Positions 26,124-35,395 are shown, numbered from the stretch's first letter. The stretch: DNA of 64,000 nt from Celerinatantimonas diazotrophica (GCF_004339545.1 NZ_SMGD01000014.1:302206-366205); one strand, 5' to 3'. Notes: generated by a model not told the origin, from the letters alone. Made by a program: numbers and translations.

Positions 26124-28067
26124 TTGAAAGAAGATTATTTTGCGCCTGAGGGATTGCTGGCAAAAAGCATTGTTGGGTTTTCACCGCGCAAAGCACAACA
26201 GAAAATGGCCGCAGCTGTATCAGACGTCCTCAAGCGTAAAAAAATCTTGTTAGTTGAAGCTGGAACAGGAACCGGTAAGACTTTCGCTTACTTGGTTCCT
26301 GCATTACATAGTGCCCAGCAAATTGTTATCAGTACCGGTTCGAAAGCGCTTCAAGATCAACTCTTCCATAAAGATCTGCCGACTATGGTCAAGGCTCTCG
26401 GGTATTCTCACTCTGTCGCTTTACTAAAAGGCCGCAACAATTATTTGTGCATTGAACGGCTTAGTCATTTTATGCAGCAATCACGTGATATGGATAAGCA
26501 ATTGTTAGCAGACTTAGCGCGAGTCCGCCAATGGTCGATAACGAGTGCTGATGGTGACATTTCTGAACTAGGGCCATTAGCTGAAAAATCAGAATTATTA
26601 CCGTTGATCACCAGTACAAATGATAATTGCCTTGGCAGAGACTGCCCAAGTTACAGTGAGTGCGCGTTAGTTAAGGCTCGGAATCGAGCCATGCAAGCAC
26701 AGATCATTGTGATCAATCATCACCTTTTCTTTGCTGATATGGCGGTGAAGGAAACCGGCTTTGGAGAGTTATTGCCTGAAGCCGATGCTTATATTTTTGA
26801 TGAAGCTCACCAACTACCAGATATTGCTACTCAATATTTTGGCCAGACATTTTCGAGTCGGGTGGTTAGCGATCTATGTAAAGATATCGAGCTGCTATAT
26901 CGAACAGAGTTGAAAGACATGGCCCAGCTCGCTAAAGCGGGCTCTAAATTGCGAGTGAGTGCGCAAGATACACGGCTAGCTTTTGAAGGTGAAAAAGAAC
27001 GCGGTGATTGGCGGCCATTGTTAAAGAAACCTAAATTTACTCAGCAGCTCAAGCGCTTGAGTGATGATTTACAGTTTGTCTATGAACTTTTAAAATTGGC
27101 TTTATCGCGCAGTGAGCTCGGTGATCATCTTTTTGAGCGAGTCACTCAGCTGCAAGTGCTGTTAGAGAAAATGCAGCAGACGCAGGTTACCGGCTTTAGC
27201 TATTGGTATGATACTTCAAGGTTGCATTTTTCACTTAACATTACACCGCTTAATATCGCCGAACGATTTCGTAAAGAGCTCGATGAGCGCGATGCTTCAT
27301 GGATTTTTACCAGTGCAACGTTGGCAGTTAACCAAGGGTTTGATCATTTTGTTAGCCAGTTAGGTATGGATGGCGCTGAGCAGCTCATGCTCGAAAGTCC
27401 ATTCGATTTTTCTAATCAAGCCCTCTTGTGTGTGCCTCGTTATTTTCCAGAGCCCGGTTCCCAAGGGGTTGAAAAGGTCATTGTGCAGAAATTGCTGCCT
27501 ATTATTGAGAAAAATGGCGGACGTTGCTTCTTTTTATGTACCAGCCATGCAATGATCCAACGCTTATCTAAGCTTTTGCATGAGCAAACAACGCTTCCAG
27601 TGCTTACCCAAGGCGAAGCCGCTAAAGGTGTTTTATTAAATCAATTTATTCAAGCCGGTAACGCTATTTTGGTTGCCACGGGATCTTTTTGGGAAGGGGT
27701 TGATGTTCGAGGCCAAGCATTATCATTTATCGTCATTGATAAGATTCCTTTTGCTTCTCCTGATGACCCGTTAATGCGAGCCAAAAGCGAAGATTGTCGT
27801 CTCCGCGGAGGCGATCCATTTCAGCAGGTCTATCTACCGCAGGCTGCTATTACGTTAAAGCAGGGGGTTGGCCGACTTATTCGAGATACTCGGGATAAAG
27901 GTGTTATTGTCATCTGCGACAATCGCATGGTGAACCGTCATTACGGTCAACTCTTTTTGCAAAGCTTGCCGCCGATGCGCCGTTGTCGCGATTTAGAGCA
28001 AGTAACACAATTTGTTAGTCAGATGAATCATGCGGAAGACACCGCAATAAGTGATATAAATTCATGA
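26124..28067 (+). CDS. yoaA: YoaA, DinG/XPD-family DNA helicase
   Basis: Iron-sulfur superfamily 2 helicase that in E. coli partners with the Pol III chi subunit (HolC) to repair stalled forks. Walker A is EAGTGTGKTFAYLVPA; iron-sulfur cysteines include CIERL, CLGRDCPSYSEC; the DEAH box is IFDEAHQLPD; motif VI is QGVGRLIRDTRDKG. Similarity to E. coli YoaA runs the full length (647 vs 636). The TTG start at 26124 gives KEDYFAPEGLLAKSIVGF, matching the YoaA N-terminus. A hairpin AAGCCT/AGGCTT (26094-26117) lies just upstream and could hide the weak ribosome-binding site. tsaB overlaps its stop by 4 bases. Confidence 0.93.
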   Translation: MKEDYFAPEGLLAKSIVGFSPRKAQQKMAAAVSDVLKRKKILLVEAGTGTGKTFAYLVPALHSAQQIVISTGSKALQDQLFHKDLPTMVKALGYSHSVALLKGRNNYLCIERLSHFMQQSRDMDKQLLADLARVRQWSITSADGDISELGPLAEKSELLPLITSTNDNCLGRDCPSYSECALVKARNRAMQAQIIVINHHLFFADMAVKETGFGELLPEADAYIFDEAHQLPDIATQYFGQTFSSRVVSDLCKDIELLYRTELKDMAQLAKAGSKLRVSAQDTRLAFEGEKERGDWRPLLKKPKFTQQLKRLSDDLQFVYELLKLALSRSELGDHLFERVTQLQVLLEKMQQTQVTGFSYWYDTSRLHFSLNITPLNIAERFRKELDERDASWIFTSATLAVNQGFDHFVSQLGMDGAEQLMLESPFDFSNQALLCVPRYFPEPGSQGVEKVIVQKLLPIIEKNGGRCFFLCTSHAMIQRLSKLLHEQTTLPVLTQGEAAKGVLLNQFIQAGNAILVATGSFWEGVDVRGQALSFIVIDKIPFASPDDPLMRAKSEDCRLRGGDPFQQVYLPQAAITLKQGVGRLIRDTRDKGVIVICDNRMVNRHYGQLFLQSLPPMRRCRDLEQVTQFVSQMNHAEDTAISDINS

Positions 28068-28765
28068 ATCAAAAGTTAAACGTTAATTTATTAGCCATAG
28101 ATACAGCAACAGAAGCATGTTCTGTTGCACTGAGTTGGCAGGGGAAAATCTATTCTCATTTTGAGAGATGTCCCCGAGAACATACGCAGAAAATTCTTCC
28201 CATGGTCGAGCAAGTTTTAATGCAAGCCGAGGTGAAGCTCAGTCAGTTAGATGCAATTGCATTTGGCCAAGGCCCAGGTAGTTTTACAGGAGTGCGCATT
28301 GGGGTTGCAGCAGCTCAAGGGCTAGCTTTTGGTGCAAATTTACCAATGATAGGGGTTTCAACGCTTGCAGCGATGGCTCAACAAGCGATTGATAGCGCGG
28401 GGGCTAATACGGTCGTTGCAGCCATTGATGCTCGAATGGGGGAAATTTATCATGCGATTTTTGCCAATCATCATGGGCAAGCCGTCATGACACACACTGA
28501 ACAGGTTATCTCGCCAGAAGCTGTTGAAAGCATGGCGGCTATGCCAGGCGTTGCGGTCGGAACTGGCTGGGAAACCTATGGTGATATTTTGTGCGAAAAA
28601 TATCCGTTAGTGAGCCAAACAGATATTGCACTTCCGCGAGCTTACGATATGCTTAAACTAGCTAAGCAGTTTTATGCCAACGGTCAGACCACAACTGCAG
28701 CTAGTGCTCAGCCCGTTTATTTACGGGATAAAGTAACCTGGAAAAAACTTCCCGGGAGAGAATAA
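28064..28765 (+). CDS. tsaB: TsaB, tRNA t6A modification subunit
   Basis: ASKHA-fold scaffold that with TsaD and TsaE transfers threonylcarbamoyl to A37 of ANN-decoding tRNAs. Conserved LLAIDTATEACSVAL at the start and IAFGQGPGSFTGVRIGVAAAQ are diagnostic. 233 residues, as in E. coli YeaZ. It overlaps yoaA by 4 bases (ATGA), the same yoaA-tsaB order as E. coli. Confidence 0.96.
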   Translation: MNQKLNVNLLAIDTATEACSVALSWQGKIYSHFERCPREHTQKILPMVEQVLMQAEVKLSQLDAIAFGQGPGSFTGVRIGVAAAQGLAFGANLPMIGVSTLAAMAQQAIDSAGANTVVAAIDARMGEIYHAIFANHHGQAVMTHTEQVISPEAVESMAAMPGVAVGTGWETYGDILCEKYPLVSQTDIALPRAYDMLKLAKQFYANGQTTTAASAQPVYLRDKVTWKKLPGRE

Positions 28766-28768
28766 ATT

Positions 28769-29035
28769 GTGAGAGTTGGTGGTATTAATCAAGCGCCTTA
28801 TCCCATAAAGAGCCCCAATAAGGGGGCTCGAAAAGATAAGAAACGAGCCAAGAAACGCTCTGAATCAGGTCATGACAAATTGCAGGTCATTGATGATGAT
28901 TCTATCTTTGATACGATTAGCTATGATTTACCATCCGCTCATACTCAGGGTGCTTTACGTGCATACCAAGAAATCCATATGTTGGCGAAGCGCAATCATA
29001 TTAATTTAATCTTTGGTGTTGATATTTATGCGTAA
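28769..29035 (+). CDS. Small basic protein of unknown function
   Basis: I do not recognise this 88-residue protein. It begins at a GTG 3 bases after tsaB and overlaps the Slp lipoprotein gene. Residues 18-32 are strongly basic (KGARKDKKRAKKRS), followed by an acidic/Ser-rich part and a C-terminal helix, ALRAYQEIHMLAKRN, ending in a hydrophobic FGVDIYA. The basic patch suggests nucleic-acid or membrane contact, but no motif confirms it. Gene position between tsaB and slp suggests cotranscription. Confidence 0.6.
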   Translation: MRVGGINQAPYPIKSPNKGARKDKKRAKKRSESGHDKLQVIDDDSIFDTISYDLPSAHTQGALRAYQEIHMLAKRNHINLIFGVDIYA

Positions 29036-29525
29036 AATAGTTGGTTTAGCTTCTTTGCTTAGCTGTTTATTTCTTATTGGGTGCAGTAGCCTTCCAAAGT
29101 CTGTTCAGCTATCTGATAACCAAACGAATACTTCATATCTGCAAGCACTTAAAGGGGGCCATCAGGGGCAGTGGGCACTTTGGCAGGGGAGTATAGCCAA
29201 AGTGAATAATAATGATAAAGGCACTCAGATCCAGGTCGTGATGCAACAGTTGGATTACCAAGGTAAAGTTGTTGGTGATAATAGTCCGGGTCGTTTTGTC
29301 GCTCATGTTAAACAGTTTTTAGACCCAATGATCTATGCCCCAGGACGGACCATCTCAATTAAAGGGTTGATCACTACACCGACTACAGTTGTTATTGATA
29401 AGTTTCAACAAAAAGTTCCGACTATCAATGCAAAGACATTTTATCTTTGGCCCAAAGTACAACCTAATCCAGAGCCGTTGCCTCCGCGTTTTTATCCTTT
29501 TTATTGTGATCCTTGGTTCCCATAG
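29028..29525 (+). CDS. slp: Slp-family outer-membrane lipoprotein
   Basis: Lipoprotein of the Slp family (starvation-inducible in E. coli). A type II signal peptide MRKIVGLASLLSCLFLIGC-SS has the lipobox LIGC, and the next residue is Ser, favouring outer-membrane sorting. The mature part shows the family pattern GSIAKVNN, LDYQGKV and PGRFVAH with DPMIYAPGRTISIKG. The ATG at 29028 is preferred over an in-frame GTG at 29013. 165 residues. A terminator follows at 29568. E. coli has two paralogues, Slp and YeaY; the place after tsaB matches YeaY. Confidence 0.85.
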   Translation: MRKIVGLASLLSCLFLIGCSSLPKSVQLSDNQTNTSYLQALKGGHQGQWALWQGSIAKVNNNDKGTQIQVVMQQLDYQGKVVGDNSPGRFVAHVKQFLDPMIYAPGRTISIKGLITTPTTVVIDKFQQKVPTINAKTFYLWPKVQPNPEPLPPRFYPFYCDPWFP

Positions 29526-29567
29526 AAAATTAAACGATATTGATGCTTAAATAAGCAATTAAGTTAA

Positions 29568-29597
29568 GCCAGACAAGTCTTTGTCTGGCAATTTTGT
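29568..29597 (+). terminator. Terminator after the slp gene
   Basis: GCCAGACAA (29568-29576) pairs with TTGTCTGGC (29581-29589) around a short loop, followed by AATTTTGTT. Confidence 0.8.
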
Positions 29598-29658
29598 TAG
29601 ACTAAAAAGCTATTTCCCTAAGTGATGTCGACGACCTGTTCGTTGTTTATTGTTAATT

Positions 29659-30780
29659 ATGATTTATCAGATTATTCAAACACCTTCTCAACTCACGGCT
29701 CTTTGTGAGTTTCTAGATCAACCTACGACTACTTTAATGTTGGATACTGAATTCGTTCGGACCCGAACCTATTATGCTAAATTAGGGCTCATCCAAATAT
29801 TCGATGGGCATCAGTGTTTATTAGTTGATCCGGTTTTAAATGATCTAGATAAATGTGAATTTTGGCAGCGTTTAGAACGACATCATTGGGTTTTACATGC
29901 GTTTGGTGAAGATTTAGAAATTATCAACCCGCATGTTCGTCAGTTTGGTTTATCTGTTTTCGATACTCAGATTGCGGCTTCTTTTTTGGGACACGGTATT
30001 AGCTTAGGTTACCAAGGGCTAATCCAACAGACGACGGGAGTATTACTTGATAAAGGGGAATCACGAACCGATTGGCTCGCGCGTCCTTTGAGCGAACGCC
30101 AGTTAGATTATGCAGCTAAAGATGTTATTTATCTTAAAGCGGCATATGAGCAACAGTGTGAAGAGCTTAAAGCCAAAGGTTTATATGACTATGTACTTAG
30201 TGAAAGTGCTCGTATTGCTGCGATTCGTTGTTTAAAACCAAAAGAACAAAATGCTTATCTTGATGTGAAGAATGCTTGGAAGTTAAACCGTCAAGAGCTC
30301 GCTATATTACAGCAATTAGCTGCATGGCGACTGCGCACCGCTATCGAAAGAGATATGCCCGTCAATAAGGTTGTTCATGCTGACACGCTTTGGGCAATTG
30401 CCAAGCATCAACCACAGACTAAAAATGACTTAAAAAATACCGGCATATCTCCACAGGCTTTTCGTATCCATGCCCAGAACTTGCTGCATATTGTTAAACA
30501 AGCTCAACAAATACCGGAACAACAATGGCCTGAGAAGATTAAACGAATGATCGATTATCCCGAATATAAGCCAACCCTTAGCAAATTTCGGGAAGTAGCT
30601 ACACAAGCAGAACACCAGACTGGTATTCCAGCTGATGTTTTAGCTCCGAAGCGATTGATCCATGAGTTTTTTACCTGGCATTGGAAGTTGTCTGAACAAG
30701 AACGACAAAACAGCCATAAACCAGCGCTGATTAACGGTTGGCGAGAAGAGGTTCTCAAGCCATATTTACCTACTTTATAA
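29659..30780 (+). CDS. rnd: Ribonuclease D
   Basis: 3'-5' exoribonuclease that trims tRNA precursors. The DEDD active site is visible: LDTEFVRTRTYY (Exo I), LHAFGEDLEI (Exo II) and LDYAAKDVIYL (Exo III). An HRDC domain follows (about residues 205-285). The ATG at 29659 gives MIYQIIQTP, matching E. coli MNYQMITTD, and 373 residues (E. coli 375). It converges on minE across a shared hairpin. Confidence 0.95.
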   Translation: MIYQIIQTPSQLTALCEFLDQPTTTLMLDTEFVRTRTYYAKLGLIQIFDGHQCLLVDPVLNDLDKCEFWQRLERHHWVLHAFGEDLEIINPHVRQFGLSVFDTQIAASFLGHGISLGYQGLIQQTTGVLLDKGESRTDWLARPLSERQLDYAAKDVIYLKAAYEQQCEELKAKGLYDYVLSESARIAAIRCLKPKEQNAYLDVKNAWKLNRQELAILQQLAAWRLRTAIERDMPVNKVVHADTLWAIAKHQPQTKNDLKNTGISPQAFRIHAQNLLHIVKQAQQIPEQQWPEKIKRMIDYPEYKPTLSKFREVATQAEHQTGIPADVLAPKRLIHEFFTWHWKLSEQERQNSHKPALINGWREEVLKPYLPTL

Positions 30781-30798
30781 ACCTTCTTATTCTGCTAT

Positions 30799-30814
30799 GC
30801 CCGCAACTGCGGGC
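30799..30814. terminator. Hairpin between rnd and minE
   Basis: GCCCGC/GCGGGC with a four-base loop, midway between converging genes. GC-rich and likely bidirectional, though T-runs are weak. Confidence 0.55.
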
Positions 30815-30842
30815 TCATATCGTGAATATCCAGTCAATAAAT

Positions 30843-31118
30843 CTATTTACCTTTGCTTTTATTATCTTCAGGTAAGGTAATGTTAAGCTCAAGCACCGAT
30901 AAATCAGCTTCTTTATTGTCCAGTGACACTTGGATCTGATCGGGATCGATTTGAACATAACGCTGAATTACCTGAAGAATATCCTGCTTCAGTGCAGGTA
31001 AATAATCAGGCCCTGAACGTTCACTGCGTTCGTGAGCCACAATAATCTGTAGACGTTCTTTGGCTAACTTCGCAGAGCCCTTTTTATTGCTGCTACGAAA
31101 GTAATCAATTAGAGCCAT
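30843..31118 (-). CDS. minE: MinE, division topological specificity factor
   Basis: Drives pole-to-pole oscillation of MinCD by stimulating MinD ATPase. The N-terminal membrane/anti-MinCD part is [17 protein letters not shown] with [12 protein letters not shown], and the C-terminal dimerisation domain contains [17 protein letters not shown]. 91 residues (E. coli 88). It starts 6 bases after minD. Confidence 0.97.
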   Translation of the reverse strand: MALIDYFRSSNKKGSAKLAKERLQIIVAHERSERSGPDYLPALKQDILQVIQRYVQIDPDQIQVSLDNKEADLSVLELNITLPEDNKSKGK

Positions 31119-31124
31119 GTGTTA

Positions 31125-31937
31125 CTAACCTCCGAAAATCCGGCTGAAAAATCCTTTCTTCTGCTCATTTACAAAGCGAAGTTCAAGCGAATTTCCTAAT
31201 AAACGTTCAACTGCATCCTGATAGGCCTGACCTGCATCACTTTCTGTATCAAAAATAACAGGCTCGCCCGAGTTAGATGCTTTCAAGACCGACTGTGATT
31301 CGGGTATCACACCTAACAATGGTACAGCTAGAATTTCACATACATCTTCAACACTGAGCATATCGCCTCGATGAACACGCGCAGGGCAATATCGGGTGAG
31401 CAGTAAATGTTCTTTAACTGGCTCTAATCCTTGCTCTGCTCGGCGAGACTTACTTGCTAACATGCCTAATATGCGGTCTGAGTCACGCACCGATGAAACT
31501 TCTGGGTTTGTGGTGACGATTGCTTCATCTGCAAAATATAACGCTAATATCGCACCAGCCTCAATTCCTGCAGGAGAGTCGCAAATAATATATTCAAAGC
31601 CTTTTTCACCCAGTTCATTAATTACTTTCTCGACACCTTCTTTAGTGAGTGCATCTTTATCTCGAGTTTGCGAAGCGGGCAGAACATAAAGTTCTTCAAG
31701 GCGTTTGTCTTTGATCATCGCTTGGTTAAGGGTTGCTTCGCCGTTAATAACATTCACAAAATCATAGACGACGCGACGCTCACACCCCATGATAAGATCG
31801 AGGTTACGCAAGCCGATATCAAAATCAATAATAATGGTTTTATGGCCTTTAACAGCTAGACCTGTACCGATAGCAGCGCTAGATGTAGTCTTACCTACGC
31901 CACCTTTACCTGAAGTCACAACGATAACTTTGGTCAT
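31125..31937 (-). CDS. minD: MinD, septum-site ATPase
   Basis: ParA-type membrane ATPase that recruits MinC. The deviant Walker A is VVTSGKGGVGKTTSSAAIG (residues ~6-24), with DFDIGLRNLDLIMG and YIICDSPAGIE. The C-terminal amphipathic membrane-targeting helix is KKGFFSRIFGG. 270 residues, as in E. coli. Sixteen bases separate it from minC. Confidence 0.98.
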   Translation of the reverse strand: MTKVIVVTSGKGGVGKTTSSAAIGTGLAVKGHKTIIIDFDIGLRNLDLIMGCERRVVYDFVNVINGEATLNQAMIKDKRLEELYVLPASQTRDKDALTKEGVEKVINELGEKGFEYIICDSPAGIEAGAILALYFADEAIVTTNPEVSSVRDSDRILGMLASKSRRAEQGLEPVKEHLLLTRYCPARVHRGDMLSVEDVCEILAVPLLGVIPESQSVLKASNSGEPVIFDTESDAGQAYQDAVERLLGNSLELRFVNEQKKGFFSRIFGG

Positions 31938-31953
31938 ATAATTCCTTCAACAC

Positions 31954-32634
31954 TTAGTTTAGAGGGACGAATGTTAATTGCCTCTCCCGTAGTTCAATAC
32001 AACATGCTTGCTGCCACATGGGCTGCAGGTTTTCAGATAACTGATAATGTCCAGCCACCGAGACCAGTTCTGCCTGAAGATTCTGACAACAGATAATACA
32101 GTCAGTCTGTCCATTCGCTCCAGCAATTGCTCTGCCTCGTAACGCACCATAAACATGGATACTTCCGTCAGCAATGATCTCTGCGCCATTACTGACACTA
32201 CCTAAAACGACTAGATCACAATTTTTTGCATAAACCTGTTGCCCTGAACGAACCTGTCCTCGAACCACTTTAGGTGGCTGGCCAATATTCGCTTCCTGCG
32301 AAGTTTCAATCGGTTTAGGCTCGACATCACGCCCAGCGATTAAAACTGGAATACTGGCTGAGTGACAAAGCTGTTTTTGTTCACTATCTCGCGTCCCTGT
32401 TACACCAATCATAACAAAGCCTGTGGCATTTATCGCTGTTCGTAGTGCTGAAAAATCGATCGGTTCATCCACTAAACTCACATTGACAATGACGGGTGCT
32501 GTTGCAAAAAACTTGGGAGCTTGTGCCATCTTCTTCTCAAGCACCTGCTTGATATGTTCCAAGTCATTATCAATCAAATGAATGACAGATATCGTAAACG
32601 TAGTTCCTTTTATTTCAACTTCTGGTTCGGCCAT
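31954..32634 (-). CDS. minC: MinC, septum-site inhibitor
   Basis: Inhibits FtsZ assembly away from midcell. N-terminal FtsZ-destabilising domain (VEIKGTTFTISVIHLIDNDL onward), a proline/glutamate linker, and a C-terminal beta-helix with GQVRSGQQVYAKNCDLVVLG, GAEIIADGSIHVYG and LRGRAIAGANG for MinD binding. The ATG at 32634 gives MAEPEVEIKG, matching MinC proteins, and 226 residues; the frame is open to 32691, but that extension is unlike the family. First gene of minCDE, divergent from ycgL. Confidence 0.95.
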   Translation of the reverse strand: MAEPEVEIKGTTFTISVIHLIDNDLEHIKQVLEKKMAQAPKFFATAPVIVNVSLVDEPIDFSALRTAINATGFVMIGVTGTRDSEQKQLCHSASIPVLIAGRDVEPKPIETSQEANIGQPPKVVRGQVRSGQQVYAKNCDLVVLGSVSNGAEIIADGSIHVYGALRGRAIAGANGQTDCIICCQNLQAELVSVAGHYQLSENLQPMWQQACCIELRERQLTFVPLN

Positions 32635-32749
32635 GTGATTAACTATTCCTATTACTTTAGTCTCTTTAGTGGCACATTGTTGTGTATACAATCTATTTTG
32701 CTATAGTTTGCCCATTTATGTGTAATGAAACAATAAAAAGAGTCAAAAC

Positions 32750-33034
32750 ATGCTGTGCTATATTTATAAAAGCTTAAAAAAAGAACAAACATACCTTTAT
32801 ATAGCCAAAAGGGATAAGTTTGAAAACGTTCCTGAGCAGTTATTAGCGATGTTTGGAAAGCCTGAATTGTTGATGACTATTAATTTGGCAAAACAGATAA
32901 AACTAGCAATAGCGGATATTGATAAAGTTCGTGAGGCAATCCGAAAGGATGGATTTTATCTGCAACTACCTCCTCCTGTGACGAATGAACTTGAAGCATT
33001 TAAAGCTTCTAAGGGGATACATGATCCGAATTAA
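32750..33034 (+). CDS. ycgL: YcgL-domain protein
   Basis: A 94-residue protein of the YcgL family: LCYIYKSLKKEQTYLYIAKR, PEQLLAMFGKPELLMTINLA, and DGFYLQLPPPV are the conserved segments. Its biochemical role is unknown; its conserved place beside minC in gammaproteobacteria is kept here. It overlaps the transglycosylase start by 14 bases. Confidence 0.92.
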   Translation: MLCYIYKSLKKEQTYLYIAKRDKFENVPEQLLAMFGKPELLMTINLAKQIKLAIADIDKVREAIRKDGFYLQLPPPVTNELEAFKASKGIHDPN

Positions 33035-34004
33035 AGTAGCTATTGGGTGTCTGATTTTATTGTGTGGCTATGCTTTGAATGCTCAAGCACAAACCTTTGA
33101 TGATTATGTGCTTTCTCTTAAACATCAGGCGCTTGAACAGGGCTATTCTCAGTCATTAGTAAATAAGGCTTTTGCACAGATTAAATTACGCAAAAAGGTG
33201 ATTTATAGCGATAAAAACCAACCAGAATTTCGTTTAACTCTGGATACTTATATCCCTAAAGCTTTACCTAAATGGAAAGTAGCCAAAGCGCGCAAATTAT
33301 ATAAACAGTATTATCCTCTTTTGACTAAAATTTCAGCTCAGTATCATGTCCAGCCTCGATTTATTGTTGCATTGTGGGGAATCGAATCTAATTTTGGAAA
33401 GTTTACGGGGCATTATGATGTGATGTCAGCATTAGTATCGCTTGCCTACGAAGGGCGTCGACGGGCTTTTTTTGAACGTCAGATTATAGCAACACTAGCC
33501 ATCATGAAAAGAGATGGAATGACGCGTAGTCAACTTAAAGGCTCATGGGCCGGCGCAATGGGGCAGGTTCAGTTTATGCCAGGAACATATCTGGCTTATG
33601 CGGTCGATGGCAATGACGACGGTAAAATTGATCTGACCCATAGTGTGCCCGATGCGTTAGCTTCAGCAGCCAATTATCTCCACAAAATCGGTTGGAGAGA
33701 TGATATGACCTGGGGACGACAAGTTCATTTACCTAAAAATTTCGATTTAGAAAAGCCCAACATCAAATCAGCAAAATTACTCTCTGTCTGGGAAAAATTA
33801 GGCGTTCGGCGCTATAGCGGAAAAGACTTGCCCGTTCGGCAGATCAAGGCTCGATTAGTCGTTCCAGACGACCGTAATGGGCGTATTTATTTGGTATATC
33901 ATAACTATGAGACACTGCTTAAATGGAATCGGTCTAACTATTTTGCGATTACCGTTGGAACCTTGGCCGATCGTATCGCTTACCCACCAATTGATTTACG
34001 CTGA
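33021..34004 (+). CDS. Lytic murein transglycosylase, MltB type
   Basis: Cleaves peptidoglycan between MurNAc and GlcNAc with formation of 1,6-anhydro-MurNAc. The signal peptide is MIRIKVAIGCLILLCGYALN with AQA cleavage, so it is probably soluble periplasmic, as there is no lipobox. The SLT_2 domain has the catalytic Glu in FIVALWGIESNFGKFTG and SWAGAMGQVQFMPGTYLAYA. The ATG at 33021 lies 5 bases from AAGGGG and gives 328 codons including the stop. Coupled with ycgL. Exact MltB subclass is uncertain. Confidence 0.9.
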   Translation: MIRIKVAIGCLILLCGYALNAQAQTFDDYVLSLKHQALEQGYSQSLVNKAFAQIKLRKKVIYSDKNQPEFRLTLDTYIPKALPKWKVAKARKLYKQYYPLLTKISAQYHVQPRFIVALWGIESNFGKFTGHYDVMSALVSLAYEGRRRAFFERQIIATLAIMKRDGMTRSQLKGSWAGAMGQVQFMPGTYLAYAVDGNDDGKIDLTHSVPDALASAANYLHKIGWRDDMTWGRQVHLPKNFDLEKPNIKSAKLLSVWEKLGVRRYSGKDLPVRQIKARLVVPDDRNGRIYLVYHNYETLLKWNRSNYFAITVGTLADRIAYPPIDLR

Positions 34005-34042
34005 CCTGACCAATGCTTTTTTGATATCATGACAGTAATTTT

Positions 34043-34073
34043 ATCCATATCAGACAACTGGGATGATATGGAT
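34043..34073. repeat. Perfect inverted repeat between the transglycosylase and ycgN
   Basis: ATCCATATCA (34043-34052) and TGATATGGAT (34064-34073) form a perfect 10-bp stem with an 11-base loop, without a following T-run. It could be a transcript-stabilising hairpin or an operator. A weak GACT/AGTC stem plus T-run follows at 34095-34120. Confidence 0.5.
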
Positions 34074-34222
34074 ATTCTGTGACAGTAGGGCATTGACTCA
34101 AATTAATTTCAGTCTTTTTTATCTCATATAAGCGATAAAACGGCCGCTACTTTGCGAAGATAAACGCGATTTTCACTATGTTTGTGAAAGACAATTATGA
34201 CACGATTTGAAAGGTATATTTG

Positions 34223-34684
34223 GTGATTAGCGATCCAACATTTTGGCAACATAAAACACTTGAACAAATGAATGATAGTGAATGGGAAGCTCTTTGTGAT
34301 GGTTGCGGGAAATGCTGCTTAGCCAAAGTTATTGATGACGATACTGATGAGCTTTATTTTACCGATATTAATTGTCAGCTATTAGATCAGCAAAGTTGCC
34401 AGTGTAGTGATTATGCCAATCGATTCACCAAGGTCAGTGATTGTGTCAAAATCACACTCAATGACCGGGAGTCTTTTCAGTGGTTACCACCAAGTTGTGC
34501 TTATCGTCGTTTAGATGAAGGCAGGGCACTACCGTTTTGGCACCCACTTCGCCACAATGGAGATAAGACTTTCATGCATAGCATTGGCGCATCCATCCGA
34601 GGTAAAACGATTAGTGAAACAGCAGTTAGCGGTGAATTTCAGGACTTTATTGCCTATTGGCCATTAGATGAGTGCGAAGATTAA
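34223..34684 (+). CDS. ycgN: YcgN/UPF0260 cysteine-cluster protein
   Basis: A 153-residue protein of the UPF0260 (YcgN) family, with a YkgJ-like metal or Fe-S binding cysteine cluster: LCDGCGKCCLAKVIDDD, then DQQSCQCSDYANRF, and DCVKI plus SCAYRR. FWHPL and ISGAS-like end motifs match E. coli YcgN. The GTG at 34223 is preferred on similarity to YcgN (ISDPTFWQHKTL); a TTG three bases earlier is possible. Bound metal and role are unknown. Confidence 0.9.
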   Translation: MISDPTFWQHKTLEQMNDSEWEALCDGCGKCCLAKVIDDDTDELYFTDINCQLLDQQSCQCSDYANRFTKVSDCVKITLNDRESFQWLPPSCAYRRLDEGRALPFWHPLRHNGDKTFMHSIGASIRGKTISETAVSGEFQDFIAYWPLDECED

Positions 34685-34888
34685 CGCTCACGAGGACAAC
34701 AGCTATCAGTGATCTTGAACAGGCGATAACTAAAATATTAAAAATCTGACTGCTGCGCTGGTGTTCGCCGAGCAACTTGTTAAGCCGAGAATTTTCTAAG
34801 AACCTCTCCTATCTAACAAAGCAAAAGAGAGGTTAATATAAGAAACTATTATAGCCGAAGTCATTTATTTAAAATAAGCGGCAATGGA

Positions 34889-35395
34889 TTAACGTCGAAA
34901 TTGTCCAGCCAAAATCAACAACGCCATGATCAAATAAACACCAAAGGCAACCATCAACCATTGCGGCATACTCCAATTCATCAGTTTCCACACGACCAAA
35001 GAGCAGTCGCCATGAGGTTGGAACATCCATGGAAACCAGTCATTAAGTTTGAGCCAGTTAGGAAAATGGGGATATGGGCTACAAGTGGTAAAAGGCGAAG
35101 GGTGCAATTGCAGTTGCATATGCTGCCAAGCAAGCAATAATCCCCAGCTACTAGAAGCAATAAATCCTACAGTGGCGATGAAGCGCAACAACAACCATCG
35201 CGGTGCAATAAAGGCCAATAAGGCACTAAGAACAATACCAAGCATTGCGGTGCGTTCATAGATACACATCACACAGGGTTGTAAGTTTTTGCCATATTGA
35301 AAATATAACGCTACTAGCTCAAAAACGATCGCACTCAGAGCAAGAATAAGCCATGGTCTGCGCTGCATTGACCAAATTCGAAAAATTTTTGCCAC
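34889..35395 (-). CDS. dsbB: DsbB, disulfide-bond oxidoreductase
   Basis: Four-helix inner-membrane protein that reoxidises periplasmic DsbA and passes electrons to quinone. Both periplasmic cysteine pairs are present: C41/C44 in QPCVMCIYER and C105/C131 in FTTCSPYPHF...HGDCS. 168 residues; GTG start with an AAGGA ribosome-binding site. It lies 57 bases after nhaB, as in E. coli and Vibrio. Confidence 0.96.
   Translation of the reverse strand: MAKIFRIWSMQRRPWLILALSAIVFELVALYFQYGKNLQPCVMCIYERTAMLGIVLSALLAFIAPRWLLLRFIATVGFIASSSWGLLLAWQHMQLQLHPSPFTTCSPYPHFPNWLKLNDWFPWMFQPHGDCSLVVWKLMNWSMPQWLMVAFGVYLIMALLILAGQFRR

Noticed and set aside
26040-26124. LexA box upstream of yoaA
   Set aside because: yoaA is SOS-linked in E. 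coli, but no CTG-N10-CAG match is present before it in this window.
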